Program-made: the position numbers and the translations under genes
Shown: positions 13,042 through 13,877 of the stretch, piece after piece
Position numbering within the stretch: position 1 is the stretch's first letter
Layout: every line of letters starts with the position of its first letter
The notes under the pieces: model-generated
Told to the model about the DNA's origin: nothing
Databases searched by the model: none
Seen by the model: only the letters and a program-made list of their open reading frames with translations
Source of the DNA: Betaproteobacteria bacterium UBA7395
GTDB lineage: Bacteria; Pseudomonadota; Gammaproteobacteria; Burkholderiales; Rhodocyclaceae
Assembly (NCBI GenBank): GCA_002470165.1
Contig: DKNF01000172.1
Span: 1-13,877, forward strand
DNA: 13,877 nucleotides
Reading direction: 5' to 3'

Positions 13042-13877
13042 ATGATCGACCTGAACGGCACACCGCGTTACCTCTTCTTCACCGGCAAGGGCGGCGTCGG
13101 CAAGACTTCGCTGTCCTGCGCGACCGGGCTGGCGCTGGCCGGACAGGGGAGACGGGTGCTGATCGTCAGTACCGATCCGGCATCGAATCTCGATGAAGTG
13201 CTGGAAACGGCGCTCGCCGGCAGCCCGACCGCCATCAAGGGGGTGCCCGGCCTGGCGGCGCTGAACATCGACCCGGAGGCGGCGGCCGCCGCCTACCGCG
13301 AGCGGATGGTCGCCCCCTACCGCAACATCCTGCCGGCGGCGGCAATCCAGAGCATGGAAGAACAGTTCTCCGGCGCCTGCACGGTCGAGATCGCGGCCTT
13401 CGACGAGTTCGCCAAGCTGCTCGGCGATGCCGGCGCCACAGAAAACTTCGACCACGTCATCTTCGACACCGCGCCAACCGGCCACACGCTGCGCCTGCTG
13501 ACCCTGCCGTCGGCGTGGAGCGGCTACATCGACAGCAACCAGGGCGGCGCCTCCTGCCTCGGCCCGCTGGCTGGGCTGGAAAAGCAGAAGGCCTTGTACG
13601 CGGCGACGGTCGACCGCCTGTCCGACCCGGCCCAGACGCGCGTCGTCCTCGTTGCCCGGGCCGACAGCGCGGCGCTGCGCGAAGCGGAACGCACGCGTCA
13701 CGAACTGGCTGAACTCGGCGTCGGCAACCTGCACCTGATCGTCAACGGCCTGTTCTCGGCCCGTTCGGACGACGCCATCGCCCAGGCCATGGACAAGCGC
13801 AGCAGCGATGCCCTGCTCGCCATGCCGCCCGGTCTGGCCGGACTGCCGCGCCAGGTCGTGCCCTTCCTGCCGCGCGG
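13042..13877 (+). CDS. arsA: Arsenite-activated ATPase ArsA, N-terminal part (cut by right window edge)
   Basis: The visible 278 residues cover the first (A1) half of ArsA, an ATPase that docks on the efflux permease and receives As(III) from ArsD. The deviant Walker A loop GKGGVGKTS (15-23), the switch DPAS (45-48) and the ArsA signature DTAPTGHTLRLL (142-153) are clear. Cys113 (SGACTVEIA) and Cys172 (GASCLGP) match two of the three metal-binding cysteines of R773 ArsA at identical numbers; the third (Cys422) would lie beyond the window. That numbering supports ATG 13042, with GAGG 7 nt upstream. A second in-frame ATG at 13036 is too close to that site. The family's usual second A2 half cannot be checked here. 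Confidence 0.95.
   Translation, partial: MIDLNGTPRYLFFTGKGGVGKTSLSCATGLALAGQGRRVLIVSTDPASNLDEVLETALAGSPTAIKGVPGLAALNIDPEAAAAAYRERMVAPYRNILPAAAIQSMEEQFSGACTVEIAAFDEFAKLLGDAGATENFDHVIFDTAPTGHTLRLLTLPSAWSGYIDSNQGGASCLGPLAGLEKQKALYAATVDRLSDPAQTRVVLVARADSAALREAERTRHELAELGVGNLHLIVNGLFSARSDDAIAQAMDKRSSDALLAMPPGLAGLPRQVVPFLPR

Noticed and set aside
11566..13734. Very long open frame (722 codons) on the minus strand across acr3, arsD and arsA
   Set aside because: It is antisense to three clear genes, is rich in Asp, His, Arg and Gln without any fold signature, and is explained by G/C-biased third positions in the real frames.
1..13877. Searched for CRISPR repeats, transposon ends, attachment sites, tRNA and rRNA
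   Set aside because: No repeated spacer pattern, transposase, integrase, tRNA cloverleaf or rRNA segment was seen by eye on either strand.

Overview
The window is about 13.9 kb of GC-rich (roughly 60-65% by eye), densely coding bacterial chromosome. The gene families, the compact pstSCAB-phoU-phoB-phoR order and the strong G/C third-position bias suggest a betaproteobacterium, possibly of the Rhodocyclales (Dechloromonas/Azonexus-like). That placement is an inference from gene content and protein style, not from a marker gene. I see no rRNA, tRNA, CRISPR array, insertion sequence or phage gene.

Left part (1-8852, minus strand). In transcription order this is a phosphate-starvation cluster: pstS (periplasmic phosphate binding), pstC and pstA (permeases), pstB (ATPase), phoU (signalling regulator), phoB (response regulator) and phoR (sensor kinase). 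After a 68-nt gap come a calcineurin-like phosphoesterase of the LpxH/PlcP type and two GT4-type glycosyltransferases, the second cut by the window edge. A Pho-box-like direct repeat precedes pstS. Three further Pho-like heptamers at exact 11-bp spacing lie in the gap before the phosphoesterase. This fits a scheme in which phosphate limitation induces uptake and may also swap phospholipids for glycolipids; the lipid role is a hypothesis.

Middle (8853-10716). A 167-nt divergent intergenic region separates pstS from a plus-strand methyl-accepting chemotaxis protein. It carries the pstS Pho box and, facing the other way, a near-perfect sigma-28 (FliA) promoter for the chemoreceptor. The chemoreceptor ends in a strong hairpin terminator. 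Its position opposite pstS makes it a candidate phosphate chemoreceptor.

Right part (10717-13877, plus strand). This is an arsenic-resistance operon: arsR (C-terminal-cysteine type), arsC (thioredoxin-type arsenate reductase), acr3 (arsenite efflux permease), arsD (arsenite metallochaperone) and arsA (ATPase, cut by the right edge). arsR-arsC and arsC-acr3 overlap by 4 nt. Its predicted promoter starts within the tail of the upstream terminator and puts the transcription start almost on the arsR ATG, so arsR may be translated from a leaderless mRNA.

Together the window joins phosphate acquisition, possible phosphate-sparing lipid remodelling, taxis and defence against arsenate, the toxic phosphate analogue that enters through phosphate transporters.
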